39,076 nucleotides of DNA from Methanobrevibacter sp. (GTDB taxonomy: Archaea; Methanobacteriota; Methanobacteria; Methanobacteriales; Methanobacteriaceae), in assembly GCA_017646885.1 (NCBI GenBank), contig JAGCLR010000337.1:1-39076 (forward strand), read 5' to 3'. The position numbers and the translations under genes were made by a program. The stretch's first letter is position 1. Every line of letters begins with the position of its first letter. A model generated the notes under the pieces. It saw nothing but the letters and a program-made list of their open reading frames with translations. It searched no databases and was not told the origin of the DNA. This document shows positions 24,594 through 32,563 of this stretch, in pieces.

Positions 24594-25084
24594 TGACAAA
24601 TGAATTATTGAAAGAAGCAATTTATGCTGTTGCGTTGAGAGATATGCTCAACAAGTATCCGTATGGTTGTTTTGCGCAGTTGTATTACAATTACATTAGG
24701 AGCTTAGAGCCGAAGTGTGATAAAACTTTTCTTTTCTATCATTTATGTGTTGAAACGGCTAGAACAAAAGGCGAAAAATGGACTAGAATTATTGGTGCTA
24801 CATATCCTGACCTCAGAGAAACATATACTAGGATTGTTGAATATATCCCTTTTCCAGAAGACTTTATCCAGAGCAGATGGAATGAAGATGAAACTATTGA
24901 ACATTTTAAGAAATTAGACATTTCTCATTGTATAAATGGAAAGTATTTTTGTCCACTTCATGTGATAGATTATACTGGTGAAGAGTTTTGCGACATTCTA
25001 AGGAAAATGCCTGAGTATAGTCAAGTTGACTTCAAAAAGGAATTGGAACAAATTAAACTTGACAGAATTAAAGAGGATTTCTAA
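24593..25084 (+). CDS. Unknown Asp-Phe-tagged protein, 163 aa
   Basis: Mostly helical N-terminal half (ELLKEAIYAVALRDMLNKY), His/Cys residues in FLFYHLCVETAR and SHCINGKYFCPLHV (a possible C-x8-C-x2-H metal cluster, weak), and a C-terminal helix ending KLDRIKEDF, an excellent tag. TAATG-coupled both sides. Confidence 0.8.
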   Translation: MTNELLKEAIYAVALRDMLNKYPYGCFAQLYYNYIRSLEPKCDKTFLFYHLCVETARTKGEKWTRIIGATYPDLRETYTRIVEYIPFPEDFIQSRWNEDETIEHFKKLDISHCINGKYFCPLHVIDYTGEEFCDILRKMPEYSQVDFKKELEQIKLDRIKEDF

Positions 25085-25383
25085 TGAACCACTATTATGA
25101 ACATTTTAATAAAATAGCAAAAGATTATGGGCTTGAATTATACAGCTATTATATATGTACTTTGCCTGGAATACATCCGTCAGATTGTATTATGAAATAT
25201 GACGGACAGAAACATAGGATTTATTGTGCTGATCATTTGGGTTTGGGTTTGGGTTACATTTGTTGTTTTGGATTGGAAGAACTTAGACCAAAACTAGCGA
25301 GAAAACGAATTGAGAAATTGGTTGAACAGTACAAGCAGCTGAACATACAAAAGAAACTGAACAAAATGAAGGAAGATTTCTAA
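25084..25383 (+). CDS. Unknown Asp-Phe-tagged protein, 99 aa
   Basis: Opens YYEHFNKIAKDYGLELYSYY, the characteristic N-terminal helix plus 'yGl' turn. A Cys/Gly-rich centre (CADHLGLGLGYICCFGLEEL) is followed by a charged helix ending KLNKMKEDF, close to the consensus tag. TAATG-coupled both sides. Function unknown. Confidence 0.8.
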   Translation: MNHYYEHFNKIAKDYGLELYSYYICTLPGIHPSDCIMKYDGQKHRIYCADHLGLGLGYICCFGLEELRPKLARKRIEKLVEQYKQLNIQKKLNKMKEDF

Positions 25384-25733
25384 TGGCATTTATTGAAGTA
25401 AACATTTTAGATAAAGTAATTTCTGCTTTTGAAAAACGCGGGTGTGAACTTGATGATAGTAAAATGACTGTCAATACAATTAACAGTGGTAATTTTGATA
25501 TGACCTATCTTAAGTATCATTGTTTTAACATTACTATCTATTCTAGCAGTGGCGAAGCCAACCAGTGGGTTTGTTATATTGCTATTGGAAATCCTGTAGC
25601 TGACGAAGGTAGGGGACTGGAATGGCGAACGGAATATGACGATAAGTACGAAGAAATTGTTGATAATTTAATGTTGGAAATGAAACGAATGGAACAAGAA
25701 AACAAACTGAACGCAATTAGCAAGGATTTCTAA
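25383..25733 (+). CDS. Unknown Asp-Phe-tagged protein, 116 aa
   Basis: N-terminal helix (LDKVISAFEKRGCELDD), then strands FNITIYSSSGE and WVCYIAIGNP, an acidic helix with EYDDKYEEIVDNL and a tag KLNAISKDF. The AAGGA in the tag serves the TAATG-coupled next gene. Confidence 0.8.
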   Translation: MAFIEVNILDKVISAFEKRGCELDDSKMTVNTINSGNFDMTYLKYHCFNITIYSSSGEANQWVCYIAIGNPVADEGRGLEWRTEYDDKYEEIVDNLMLEMKRMEQENKLNAISKDF

Positions 25734-25999
25734 TGACTAATAAAGAATTTTTTGAGATACGTGATAAGTACCATTTGCGTTTAACTGGACATCAGATATG
25801 GATTGGCTATCTTTATCATATCGCAAATTTAGATGCTATCACAATGGACGATTATAGAATTATTTACTTTAATCAGAGTAAAAGCGATCCGAGCAAAGAA
25901 GTATTTGAAAAATTTGTACAGAAATATGTTCTGATAATTAAAGAGAACGAAGTTTTTGAACGAATTAACAAAATGAAAGGAGACTTTGATGACATTTGA
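25733..25999 (+). CDS. Unknown small tagged protein with extended tail (DFDDI), 88 aa
   Basis: Opens TNKEFFEIRDKYHLRLTG; short beta centre and C-terminal helix RINKMKGDFDDI. Unlike its relatives it has three extra residues after Asp-Phe because the stop is TGA at 25997, 11 bases inside the next gene. AAAGGAG in the tag codons remains the next gene's ribosome site. Confidence 0.78.
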   Translation: MTNKEFFEIRDKYHLRLTGHQIWIGYLYHIANLDAITMDDYRIIYFNQSKSDPSKEVFEKFVQKYVLIIKENEVFERINKMKGDFDDI

Positions 26000-26393
26000 A
26001 GAATTTGAAATTAAATTTGCGGAACTTGTAGCCAAATATGGTTTCGTAAAGGACACTTGGCATTATGGCTGGAAACCAGATAAGGACTATTATGTGAACC
26101 GAACAGAATTACCTGGTAAGCCAGACGCATTTGTCAGTTATGGATATAGCCCAAAGAGCAAGAAGAAGTTGTATGTGGATTTCAATTCTGTGCTATACTA
26201 TATCGCACCAACTGGTATGGATTCTTTCACTTCTAAGGACCACTGTTTGGCTTTTAAAGATTGCGACCAATTCAAGTGGGATAATTTTGAACGCTGGCTC
26301 AACTGTCAAAGTGAGACAATTTCAACTGCTCGCAGATTGAGTAAAGAAAAGAAAGAAAAAAAGAAACTCAAGGAACTCAAAAAGGATTTCTAA
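25989..26393 (+). CDS. Unknown Asp-Phe-tagged protein, 134 aa
   Basis: ATG at 25989 chosen (a TTG one codon earlier is in frame). Opens TFEEFEIKFAELVAKYGFVKD, a clear family-type N-terminus; Trp/Tyr/Gly centre like the gene at 23746; very basic C-terminal helix (RLSKEKKEKKKLKELKKDF). Overlaps the previous gene by 11 bases. Confidence 0.8.
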   Translation: MTFEEFEIKFAELVAKYGFVKDTWHYGWKPDKDYYVNRTELPGKPDAFVSYGYSPKSKKKLYVDFNSVLYYIAPTGMDSFTSKDHCLAFKDCDQFKWDNFERWLNCQSETISTARRLSKEKKEKKKLKELKKDF

Positions 26394-26767
26394 TGAATTA
26401 TCAGGAATTTTATGACAAAATGGGTGAATTTGCCGACCTGATGGGTTTGGGTATTAGACATACAAAAGAAGATGTGTTTGTCTATGTTAATTTGTTCCCA
26501 TTGGAAATTGAATTTGGCAAGTATCCAGGTCGCCCGGAATATAAGCGCCTTTGGGAATTTGTTAGTGTTCGTTTCACTCAGACGAATTTCCACGAAATCG
26601 GTTATGTGGATAGAAACCTGGAATGGCATTTTAAGGAATTTAATGACAATGTAATTCCTGAACGAATACTTGACGAAATTAAGAACAACTACGCAGATGT
26701 TCTTGTTGCTATTAAGTCAATTCCACTACAAAAGAAACTTGAAAGCATAAAGAAGGATTTTAAATGA
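26393..26767 (+). CDS. Unknown Asp-Phe-tagged protein, 124 aa
   Basis: Opens YQEFYDKMGEFADLMGLGIR, then beta strands (VFVYVNLFPLEIEF, WEFVSVRFTQ) and an end helix KLESIKKDFK. Final Lys from the ATGA overlap with the next gene. TAATG coupling upstream with AAGGA in the previous tag. Function unknown. Confidence 0.8.
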   Translation: MNYQEFYDKMGEFADLMGLGIRHTKEDVFVYVNLFPLEIEFGKYPGRPEYKRLWEFVSVRFTQTNFHEIGYVDRNLEWHFKEFNDNVIPERILDEIKNNYADVLVAIKSIPLQKKLESIKKDFK

Positions 26768-27102
26768 ATTTAATAAACGAAGAACAGAACTGGTACACCT
26801 TTGCTTGTAAATTAAATTCATATCTGATTGACAAAGGGTATAAAATGGAATACTCTAATAATTGTCGGCAGTATTGTTTGGGTAATGTACCTCATTTTAT
26901 GATAAACTATGATGAACAGTTCATACATTTTACTCAAGATTTGTATTCAATGTGGTATAGAATGCGATTTGATGATAATCTGAGTAATGGAGATTATGCT
27001 CCTGATTTTGATTTACTTGCTCGTTTTGCAGACGAAATGTTAATTGAATATAAGCAAAGAATATATGTGAACAAACTAATAAGGATTCAAAATGACTTTT
27101 GA
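26764..27102 (+). CDS. Unknown Asp-Phe-tagged protein, 112 aa
   Basis: N-terminal region WYTFACKLNSYLIDKGYKMEY, strands around FMINYDEQFIHF, C-terminal helix ending KLIRIQNDF. The Asp-Phe codons here overlap the start of the next gene (ATGACTTTTGA); the next gene's AAGGA is further upstream, so Asp-Phe is not encoded by the ribosome site. Confidence 0.8.
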   Translation: MNLINEEQNWYTFACKLNSYLIDKGYKMEYSNNCRQYCLGNVPHFMINYDEQFIHFTQDLYSMWYRMRFDDNLSNGDYAPDFDLLARFADEMLIEYKQRIYVNKLIRIQNDF

Positions 27103-27550
27103 AGAATTTATGTTAGAAATCGGAAAAGAATGGCCGACACCTTTGTTGGTTTTTGTTCTGTTAATTGGACTCAGTATGTTTCTGTTACGAATGAAAACCA
27201 AAATGACTGAGTTTAAAGACGCTGACGGAAAGAAAATACAGGAACAACTGAGAGAACTATTAGATAAATATGGCAACAATGATTTTGTTTGTTTTGCTGG
27301 GTTCACACCTTGGATAACTATTGGGCAACAGTTTGTTGTTAGAATTGAACCACAGGGGTATGCGTTTTTAACTGAGTATTTGTTTAGACCGCGTTTCAAA
27401 TATGCTCTAGTGTATCATTACAGAAACAGGGGTCAGGGACAGAAAATCGGTGTTTATACAGACCTGGAAAAATTGGTAAACGATTATGTAATAGTCAAGA
27501 AGGATTTTCAGGTAAAAGAAAAGTTACAGAAAATGGACGAAGATTTCTAG
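27092..27550 (+). CDS. Asp-Phe-tagged membrane protein, 152 aa, operon end
   Basis: Begins TFEEFMLEIGKEW, the array-type start, then a membrane helix TPLLVFVLLIGLSMFLL (about 16-32), an acidic/basic linker helix (KKIQEQLRELLDKYG), a beta-rich cytosolic domain, and KLQKMDEDF. It is the last gene before a terminator/promoter cassette, so the tag is kept without a following gene. Stop is TAG. Confidence 0.8.
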   Translation: MTFEEFMLEIGKEWPTPLLVFVLLIGLSMFLLRMKTKMTEFKDADGKKIQEQLRELLDKYGNNDFVCFAGFTPWITIGQQFVVRIEPQGYAFLTEYLFRPRFKYALVYHYRNRGQGQKIGVYTDLEKLVNDYVIVKKDFQVKEKLQKMDEDF

Positions 27551-27553
27551 TCT

Positions 27554-27571
27554 TGTAAACATTATTTTACA
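27554..27571. promoter_or_regulatory. Dyad operator TGTAAA-N6-TTTACA
   Basis: Perfect inverted repeat (spacer CATTAT, the same as at 31335), ending 19 bp before the -35 box at 27591. Confidence 0.75.
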
Positions 27572-27578
27572 TTATTAT

Positions 27579-27608
27579 GCGGTTTGTCTATTGACAAACT
27601 GCGTTTTT
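27579..27608 (+). terminator. Terminator hairpin embedded in promoter P4
   Basis: 10-bp stem GCGGTTTGTC / GACAAACTGC (one G-T pair) with loop TATT, then G and five T. The -35 box TTGACA spans the loop and the 3' arm. Ends the array at 27550. Confidence 0.8.
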
Positions 27609-27619
27609 ATTGCTATATT
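27591..27619 (+). promoter_or_regulatory. Sigma70 promoter P4
   Basis: TTGACA 27591-27596, TATATT 27614-27619, 17-bp spacer. Leader contains AGAGAGGTAAC before the ATG at 27648. Confidence 0.85.
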
Positions 27620-27647
27620 ATAGTATAGAGAAAAAGAGAGGTAACAA

Positions 27648-27983
27648 ATGAACAGTTATGTAGAAGTTTGGGAATCTAAAGAAGATTACGAATACTCCCG
27701 AAATTACAATGGTGTCGGTGACCTGCCGAAGGAACCAAAGTTTGTTTTTGCGTATGACAATTTCACGTGGATGGAAAAGTACATTTCTAACCACCCGAAA
27801 TTTTGGGAGATTTGGGAATTGTTCCAGATGGCAGCTGATGGTTGCCGAGTGGTTGAGAATGAAAGTTGGAAGGGTCCGCATCCTGACCACCATAATTTGA
27901 AATTTATGGAAAAGGATTTTTGGAAGCTCACAGAAATTCCGATTGGTAGTGATTTTATCGGTGTGTGCTACATTAACAAGTAG
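27648..27983 (+). CDS. Unknown Trp/His-rich protein, 111 aa
   Basis: First gene behind P4 with a strong AGAGAGGTAAC. Contains nine Trp, clusters such as SNHPKFWEIWELFQMAADG and GPHPDHHN, and no Asp-Phe ending (CYINK, stop TAG). Like the other promoter-proximal genes it is untagged, in contrast to the genes behind it. No family recognised. Confidence 0.78.
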   Translation: MNSYVEVWESKEDYEYSRNYNGVGDLPKEPKFVFAYDNFTWMEKYISNHPKFWEIWELFQMAADGCRVVENESWKGPHPDHHNLKFMEKDFWKLTEIPIGSDFIGVCYINK

Positions 27984-27988
27984 GATTT

Positions 27989-28366
27989 ATGACTAAAGAA
28001 GAATTTTTAGACACAGTTGCCAAATTTGGTTTGGCTCATAATGAATATGACGATTTCATTGAAGTCAAAATCAAAAGTCGCTATGGCAAAAGTATTACAC
28101 TAATGGAATACTGTAAGAAGACATTTCATTCTAATTATGCCTGGTGTTGCGAACAAGAAGGTGAAGTTACCATCTATTTTCCGCAAAGAGTTCTCAGTGT
28201 GGATGGTTATCTTGTGGAGATTGACCAGGGCGACGCTATGAAGAATGACCAGCACAAACGATTTAGCAAACAAACTAAATTGGAACGAACTCTTACAGAA
28301 GTAATAGACCAGCTCAAATCCTGGCGTCAGGAAATTAAACTAACAGAAGTGGAGTGGGATTTTTAA
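27989..28366 (+). CDS. Unknown Asp-Phe-tagged protein, 125 aa
   Basis: AGGA just before the ATG. Opens TKEEFLDTVAKFGLAHNEYDD; beta centre (WCCEQEGEVTIYFPQ); C-terminal helix ends KLTEVEWDF, an unusual tag with Trp before Asp-Phe. Translation coupled to the next gene (TAATG). Function unknown. Confidence 0.8.
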   Translation: MTKEEFLDTVAKFGLAHNEYDDFIEVKIKSRYGKSITLMEYCKKTFHSNYAWCCEQEGEVTIYFPQRVLSVDGYLVEIDQGDAMKNDQHKRFSKQTKLERTLTEVIDQLKSWRQEIKLTEVEWDF

Positions 28367-28707
28367 TGTTTGAAAGACTAGAAAAATTTTTACAGGACAA
28401 ATTTAGAAATTCACCTAACAAGATGGATTTTGACGAAATGAATGCTGTCATCGCAAAATTTGGATTGACTGAGCAGAAGTTTCTGTCTGGCAAACTGTAT
28501 TATCTGTATAATCATGAAGTGGTTTATTGTCCTGAAGACCATAGAATCGGTAGAGCATACTCACTGTATCCTGATGGCATTATTGACTTTGAAGACGAAT
28601 ACACCAGGACAGATAAGCTAGAAAAGTTCTTAATGAAGAAAACAAAAGAAATTAAGGACATTCATGCTGATTTGCGAATGATTTTAATGAAGGAAGATTT
28701 TGACTAA
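28366..28707 (+). CDS. Unknown Asp-Phe-tagged protein, 113 aa
   Basis: ATG at 28366 in the TAATG overlap is chosen; the frame is open slightly upstream but inside the previous gene. N-terminal helices (FERLEKFLQDKF, DEMNAVIAKFGL), strands with Tyr, end helix RMILMKEDFD. Basic and acidic residues interleaved; no motif. Confidence 0.8.
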   Translation: MFERLEKFLQDKFRNSPNKMDFDEMNAVIAKFGLTEQKFLSGKLYYLYNHEVVYCPEDHRIGRAYSLYPDGIIDFEDEYTRTDKLEKFLMKKTKEIKDIHADLRMILMKEDFD

Positions 28708-29072
28708 TGTTGAGCCTTGACGAATTTGTTGCGTTGTGTAAGCAGTATTGTCCTGAATGGGAACATTATGAAGATTGGGATGATGGTGAATACTGGATCA
28801 GTTTCAATCGTCTCAGCGATTATGCTATTTGTATGTACCAGTATGAACAAAATAAAATCTTTATGCCACAAGCAATAATTTACGAAAATGGCGAATGTGT
28901 TGCTGCTACTGAAGATGGTATTCAACCAACAACTTGGGAAGAACATATTATAATAAATGCTGAAGACACAGACGCAAAGGACAGAGTTATTAAGTGTCTA
29001 ATCAAACTACATCAGGACTACAAACAAATTCAACAGGACCTTAAACTAACGAAAATTAAAGAGGATTTCTAA
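28707..29072 (+). CDS. Unknown Asp-Phe-tagged protein, 121 aa
   Basis: Opens LSLDEFVALCKQYCPEWEHYEDWDD, acidic and Trp-rich; strands EYWISFNRLSDYAICMYQY; C-terminal helix ends KLTKIKEDF. Tag codons GAGGATTTC provide the ribosome site for the TAATG-coupled next gene. Confidence 0.8.
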   Translation: MLSLDEFVALCKQYCPEWEHYEDWDDGEYWISFNRLSDYAICMYQYEQNKIFMPQAIIYENGECVAATEDGIQPTTWEEHIIINAEDTDAKDRVIKCLIKLHQDYKQIQQDLKLTKIKEDF

Positions 29073-29353
29073 TGGAAGAACTGATGAAGTCATTTGGTTT
29101 ATTTGCTGACGAAGATGGTTATTGGTTTGTCACAAAAGAAGATCATGTGAGAGGCAATTTTCTTGTGATTACATATCCTGACCGAATTATTGCCCACAAA
29201 ACAATAAAAGTAATTCAAAACAAAATCTATTATAGTGATTTGTATGAAATTATTGGATATGAAGCAGCAAAAGCAACTGTCGCTCGTTTGTTGCGAGAAA
29301 CAAAAGAAAAGTTAACTGAAATGCGTTTGGAAAAGATACAGAGGGATTTCTAA
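29072..29353 (+). CDS. Unknown small Asp-Phe-tagged protein, 93 aa
   Basis: Short N-terminal helix (EELMKSFGLFADEDGYWF), strands (FLVITYPDRIIAHKTIKVI), and helices ending RLEKIQRDF. A compact example of the shared helix/sheet/helix plan. TAATG-coupled both sides. Confidence 0.8.
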   Translation: MEELMKSFGLFADEDGYWFVTKEDHVRGNFLVITYPDRIIAHKTIKVIQNKIYYSDLYEIIGYEAAKATVARLLRETKEKLTEMRLEKIQRDF

Positions 29354-29682
29354 TGAGTCACAGAATTACTTGGGAAGAATATAAAGAACTGATGGCGAAA
29401 TACAATTTGGAGCCGAATTCTTACAATGCTGCATTTATGCCAAATGGTGAACCAAAGCAACATTCAATTCCGTTTTTCCAAAAGTATGGAAAGCACCAAG
29501 GACATCGCTGTGCCGTTTTTAGTGAGTATTTCGGTGTGAAAATTCGTAGAGATATGGAATACTGGTATACTTGGTTAATAACAAAAGAAGAGGTGGAAGT
29601 CGCACTAAATGAAATGTTTAAATTTTTGAAGGACGAACAAATTAAAGAAAGAATGAATAGTGTAAGGAGTGATTTCGTATGA
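29353..29682 (+). CDS. Unknown Asp-Phe-tagged protein, 109 aa
   Basis: Opens TWEEYKELMAKYNLEPNSYNA; His/Lys-rich middle (FFQKYGKHQGHRCAVFSEYFG); C-terminal helix ends RMNSVRSDFV. AAGGAG in the last codons is the ribosome site; the final Val comes from the ATGA overlap with the next gene. Confidence 0.8.
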   Translation: MSHRITWEEYKELMAKYNLEPNSYNAAFMPNGEPKQHSIPFFQKYGKHQGHRCAVFSEYFGVKIRRDMEYWYTWLITKEEVEVALNEMFKFLKDEQIKERMNSVRSDFV

Positions 29683-30164
29683 TAGACAGTATTAGATATG
29701 TTGGGTTATTTATTGGCCTGATAACATTCTTTTCAATTTGCCGTAGATTTTATCTTGATTGGCGAACTGATAAGTGGCGAGAACTAACTGGCTTCAGTTG
29801 GGATGAAACTTATGAAACACTTGAAAATGTTTTGCTTGCTTTTGAAAATACAGAATTTTCAAGTCACATTACTAATGGTGATGTTGAGTGCGGACATTTC
29901 TTTATTGAAGTAGACCACATTAAATTTAAGATTTCCCTCGGCAAACATCCTATCAAGAGCTGGAAAGATTACAGAAAGTATAAGAAAGAAAGTAATACGT
30001 TCTACTATCTTAAAACCGTGGGAACTTTAAACTCTAAATCAAAAATTATTGCCCGCTATGAAACATTGGAAGATTTTATTTCGGAATTTCCGACAATATC
30101 TTCTCTCTATGTAAAACAGGGTAAGACAGAAAACAGAATAGACAAACTAATGGAGGACTTCTAA
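29679..30164 (+). CDS. Asp-Phe-tagged membrane protein, 161 aa
   Basis: Residues about 6-22 (RYVGLFIGLITFFSICR) are a membrane helix near the N-terminus, followed by RRFYLDWRTDKWREL and a beta-rich soluble domain; ends RIDKLMEDF. The tag is on the side opposite the N-terminal anchor, presumably cytoplasmic. TAATG-coupled to the next gene. Confidence 0.78.
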   Translation: MIDSIRYVGLFIGLITFFSICRRFYLDWRTDKWRELTGFSWDETYETLENVLLAFENTEFSSHITNGDVECGHFFIEVDHIKFKISLGKHPIKSWKDYRKYKKESNTFYYLKTVGTLNSKSKIIARYETLEDFISEFPTISSLYVKQGKTENRIDKLMEDF

Positions 30165-30535
30165 TGACTAAAAATGAAATTCTAAATCACATTCACAACC
30201 ACCCGAAGATGCATCATTTGCTGGCTAGCATTTACCAGCACGAAGATTATACTTGGGCAAAAGAAAGTGGACTAAATGCGTCTGCGTGTTTGTACATTGA
30301 CAATAGCGAACACAACGGCGACCTGGTTGTAACAACCGGTGCAGGAGACAGAAGTCCTGAAAGTGATTTCTTGAAAACTCACAATAAGTATTACCATCCA
30401 AACGAACTTACTCCTGAAAAGATTGACCAGATCATTGCTGAAGACATTCCTGAGTTGTACAAATTAACAATGAAGGATGTTACAGATTATCTTGAAGGCA
30501 ACAAGATAAAATCTTTGAATGAGGATTTTGAATGA
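30164..30535 (+). CDS. Unknown Asp-Phe-tagged protein, 123 aa
   Basis: His-rich N-terminus (LNHIHNHPKMHHLLASIYQH), strands ASACLYIDNSE and GDLVVTTGAGD, helical C-terminus with KIDQIIAEDIPELYKL and tag KIKSLNEDFE. The His cluster might bind metal, but no known motif matches. ATGA overlap with the next gene. Confidence 0.8.
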   Translation: MTKNEILNHIHNHPKMHHLLASIYQHEDYTWAKESGLNASACLYIDNSEHNGDLVVTTGAGDRSPESDFLKTHNKYYHPNELTPEKIDQIIAEDIPELYKLTMKDVTDYLEGNKIKSLNEDFE

Positions 30536-31014
30536 TTGAAGCATTTGTATTTGGAATGGGGTTTATGTTATTCGTATTATTTGTTGTGGCAATTTTTGTT
30601 GTAATTTTTGCTGCCGCAGTATGGTTTTCAGACATTGCAAAGGAAAAACCAAAATTTGAACCATACATAACTGAAGACGAACAGAATTTATTTGTGTCCC
30701 GATTTAAATCTTTTTCTTTTGACGAAATGCCACAGTTTATGTATGGACTTAGAAATATACCACCTAGAAGCATTCAAATGCAGTTTTCGCATCAGTCCAG
30801 GTGTTATATAGAAGTAACAAAAGACCTAAACAAAAAATGTTTTAAGTATGAAGTCAAATACAAGAAAACTGTGATTAAGACATTTTACGATTGGAGTGAT
30901 GTAGGTGATTACTGTTGGAATTTAAACATCAGTTATAGAGATAACCCTGAATTGGTTATAAAGAAATTGAAAACAGAAAAACGAGAAGCTTTAGCAGCAG
31001 GAGATTTTGAATGA
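30532..31014 (+). CDS. Asp-Phe-tagged membrane protein, 160 aa
   Basis: Strong N-terminal membrane helix (residues about 4-29, FVFGMGFMLFVLFVVAIFVVIF), then a cytosolic alpha/beta domain with a Tyr/Lys-rich segment and an end EALAAGDFE in which the upstream Leu of the tag is replaced by Glu. GGAG in the tag is the ribosome site for the ATGA-coupled next gene. Confidence 0.78.
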   Translation: MIEAFVFGMGFMLFVLFVVAIFVVIFAAAVWFSDIAKEKPKFEPYITEDEQNLFVSRFKSFSFDEMPQFMYGLRNIPPRSIQMQFSHQSRCYIEVTKDLNKKCFKYEVKYKKTVIKTFYDWSDVGDYCWNLNISYRDNPELVIKKLKTEKREALAAGDFE

Positions 31015-31328
31015 GGAAATTTAAAAATTTAGATGGTAGTGTATTCCAGGACGAAATTGGTACACTAACTTCAAATGCGTTTGAAGTATTAAATCATACA
31101 CTTAGTAAAGAATATGGCAGGCTCAAATTATTCAGTGAAGCCGTTAATTTGGTCAGTAAAAATTTTGAAATCATAGAAGATAACAGAAGAAAGAGTCATT
31201 ACAGTTATAAGCGTGAATGGGTAATTGAGCATTTTAATGAAGTAACAAAAATGTACTATGAACTGCTAGAATGGCGAAAGAAAATAGATTACAAAAATAA
31301 ACTTAAAAATATAAAGAACGATTTTTAG
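31011..31328 (+). CDS. Unknown Asp-Phe-tagged protein, 105 aa, operon end
   Basis: Mainly helical (NAFEVLNHTLSKEYGRLKLF, EVTKMYYELLEWRKKI), basic, ending KLKNIKNDF with a TAG stop. No gene follows: the P5 cassette begins seven bases later, so the tag does not serve translation of a downstream gene. Confidence 0.8.
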   Translation: MRKFKNLDGSVFQDEIGTLTSNAFEVLNHTLSKEYGRLKLFSEAVNLVSKNFEIIEDNRRKSHYSYKREWVIEHFNEVTKMYYELLEWRKKIDYKNKLKNIKNDF

Positions 31329-31334
31329 CAGTTT

Positions 31335-31352
31335 TGTAAACATTATTTTACA
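31335..31352. promoter_or_regulatory. Dyad operator TGTAAA-N6-TTTACA
   Basis: Perfect inverted repeat ending 19 bp before the -35 box at 31372; a further TTTACA follows at 31357. Confidence 0.75.
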
Positions 31353-31364
31353 CAATTTTACAAT

Positions 31365-31393
31365 AAATCCATTGACAGAAATGATGGATTTTT
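31365..31393 (+). terminator. Terminator hairpin embedded in promoter P5
   Basis: 8-bp stem AAATCCAT / ATGGATTT at 31365-31372 and 31384-31391 followed by T residues; the -35 box starts at the loop. AT-rich and weaker than P4's hairpin. Confidence 0.6.
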
Positions 31394-31400
31394 CTATATT
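31372..31400 (+). promoter_or_regulatory. Sigma70 promoter P5
   Basis: TTGACA 31372-31377, TATATT 31395-31400, 17-bp spacer; AGAGGT lies before the ATG at 31430. Drives the first ligase half. Confidence 0.85.
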
Positions 31401-31429
31401 ATACTTGTAAAAGAAAAAGAGGTTAAATT

Positions 31430-32548
31430 ATGAGCAATAAGACACGAATTTCCGAACTTGAAAAAGAAATCAAGAAGAACCAGGAACTCTATTACAACAA
31501 TAAGCCGGTCATTTCCGATATGGAATTTGATGCCTTGGTGGACGAACTGTCTAAACTTGACCCGGAAAATCCGCTGCTCACAACTGTGGTTGGTTCTGAC
31601 CACACAGAAGGTTTCAAGAAAGTTACCCACAACATTGTTATGGGTTCTCAGTCAAAAGCAAATACAGAACCAGAAATGAACTCCTGGATCCGCACTATTG
31701 ACAATTCTATGGTGCTTGGCTCCTTCAAGATGGATGGAAATTCTGTTTGCTTGACTTATAAGAATGGTAAATTGGTGCGAGCAGCGTCCCGTGGTGATGG
31801 TTACACTGGTGATGACATTACGGAAAATGTGAAGAAGATGAATTTCGTCCCGCAGAAGTTGGTGGATAATTTCACTGGTGATGTCCGTGGCGAAGTTTTG
31901 CTCTCTCGCAAAAATAAGAAGAAGTATTTCCCTGAATTTAAGAACTGCCGTAATGGTGCTAGTGGTGTTATGAAGCACCTGGATGGCGCTGGTTGTGAAC
32001 ATTTGGACGTTGTTTGCTATGACGCTCAATACTATTCCAAGACTGAAGAATTTGGAACGCAACAGAACCTCGTTTCTTTCCTTGAACGCAACGGATTTAA
32101 GGCTGCGGAATACCGCTTTTTCAAGAATCTTACTGGTAAGACCGCTATGGACTACCTTAAAGAAGTCTTTGACGATTTTGATAATCTTGAATATGACATT
32201 GACGGCATTGTTTGGAAGCAGAACTCCATAGATATGAACGATATGCGAACAAACGAACGTCCGAAGACCAACATCGCCCTCAAGCCTGCTAAGGTTTTCA
32301 AAGAAACGATTTTGGAAAACATTGAATGGCAGGTCCGCAACGGCACACTCACTCCTGTTGCTATCCTCAAGCCGGTAGAACTTCAGGGAGCAACTATTAG
32401 CCGAGCATCTCTCTGTAACATCGCTTGTTTGGAACAGATGGGAATTGAAATCGGACACAAGGTAATGATTTGCCGCTGTGGTATGATTATTCCGAAGATT
32501 ATCAAGGACATTAACACTGGCAAGTATGCCGAAGGTTACGAACTTTAA
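31430..32548 (+). CDS. ligA: NAD-dependent DNA ligase, N-terminal half (Ia, adenylation and OB domains)
   Basis: 372 aa. YYNNKPVISDMEFDALVDEL is the NMN-binding Ia domain; Lys100 in FKMDG is the adenylated nucleophile; SRGDGYTGDD, GEVLLSR, YDIDGIVWKQN and ALKPA are the next nucleotidyltransferase motifs; ATISRASLCN and GHKVMICRCGMIIPKI are the OB fold. The protein stops there, where whole LigA (about 670 aa) continues with zinc finger, HhH and BRCT. Those missing parts start at 38529 in this window. GC-richer codon use than the array genes. Seals nicks using NAD. Confidence 0.9.
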   Translation: MSNKTRISELEKEIKKNQELYYNNKPVISDMEFDALVDELSKLDPENPLLTTVVGSDHTEGFKKVTHNIVMGSQSKANTEPEMNSWIRTIDNSMVLGSFKMDGNSVCLTYKNGKLVRAASRGDGYTGDDITENVKKMNFVPQKLVDNFTGDVRGEVLLSRKNKKKYFPEFKNCRNGASGVMKHLDGAGCEHLDVVCYDAQYYSKTEEFGTQQNLVSFLERNGFKAAEYRFFKNLTGKTAMDYLKEVFDDFDNLEYDIDGIVWKQNSIDMNDMRTNERPKTNIALKPAKVFKETILENIEWQVRNGTLTPVAILKPVELQGATISRASLCNIACLEQMGIEIGHKVMICRCGMIIPKIIKDINTGKYAEGYEL

Positions 32549-32563
32549 TTCAGGAGAACAAAA

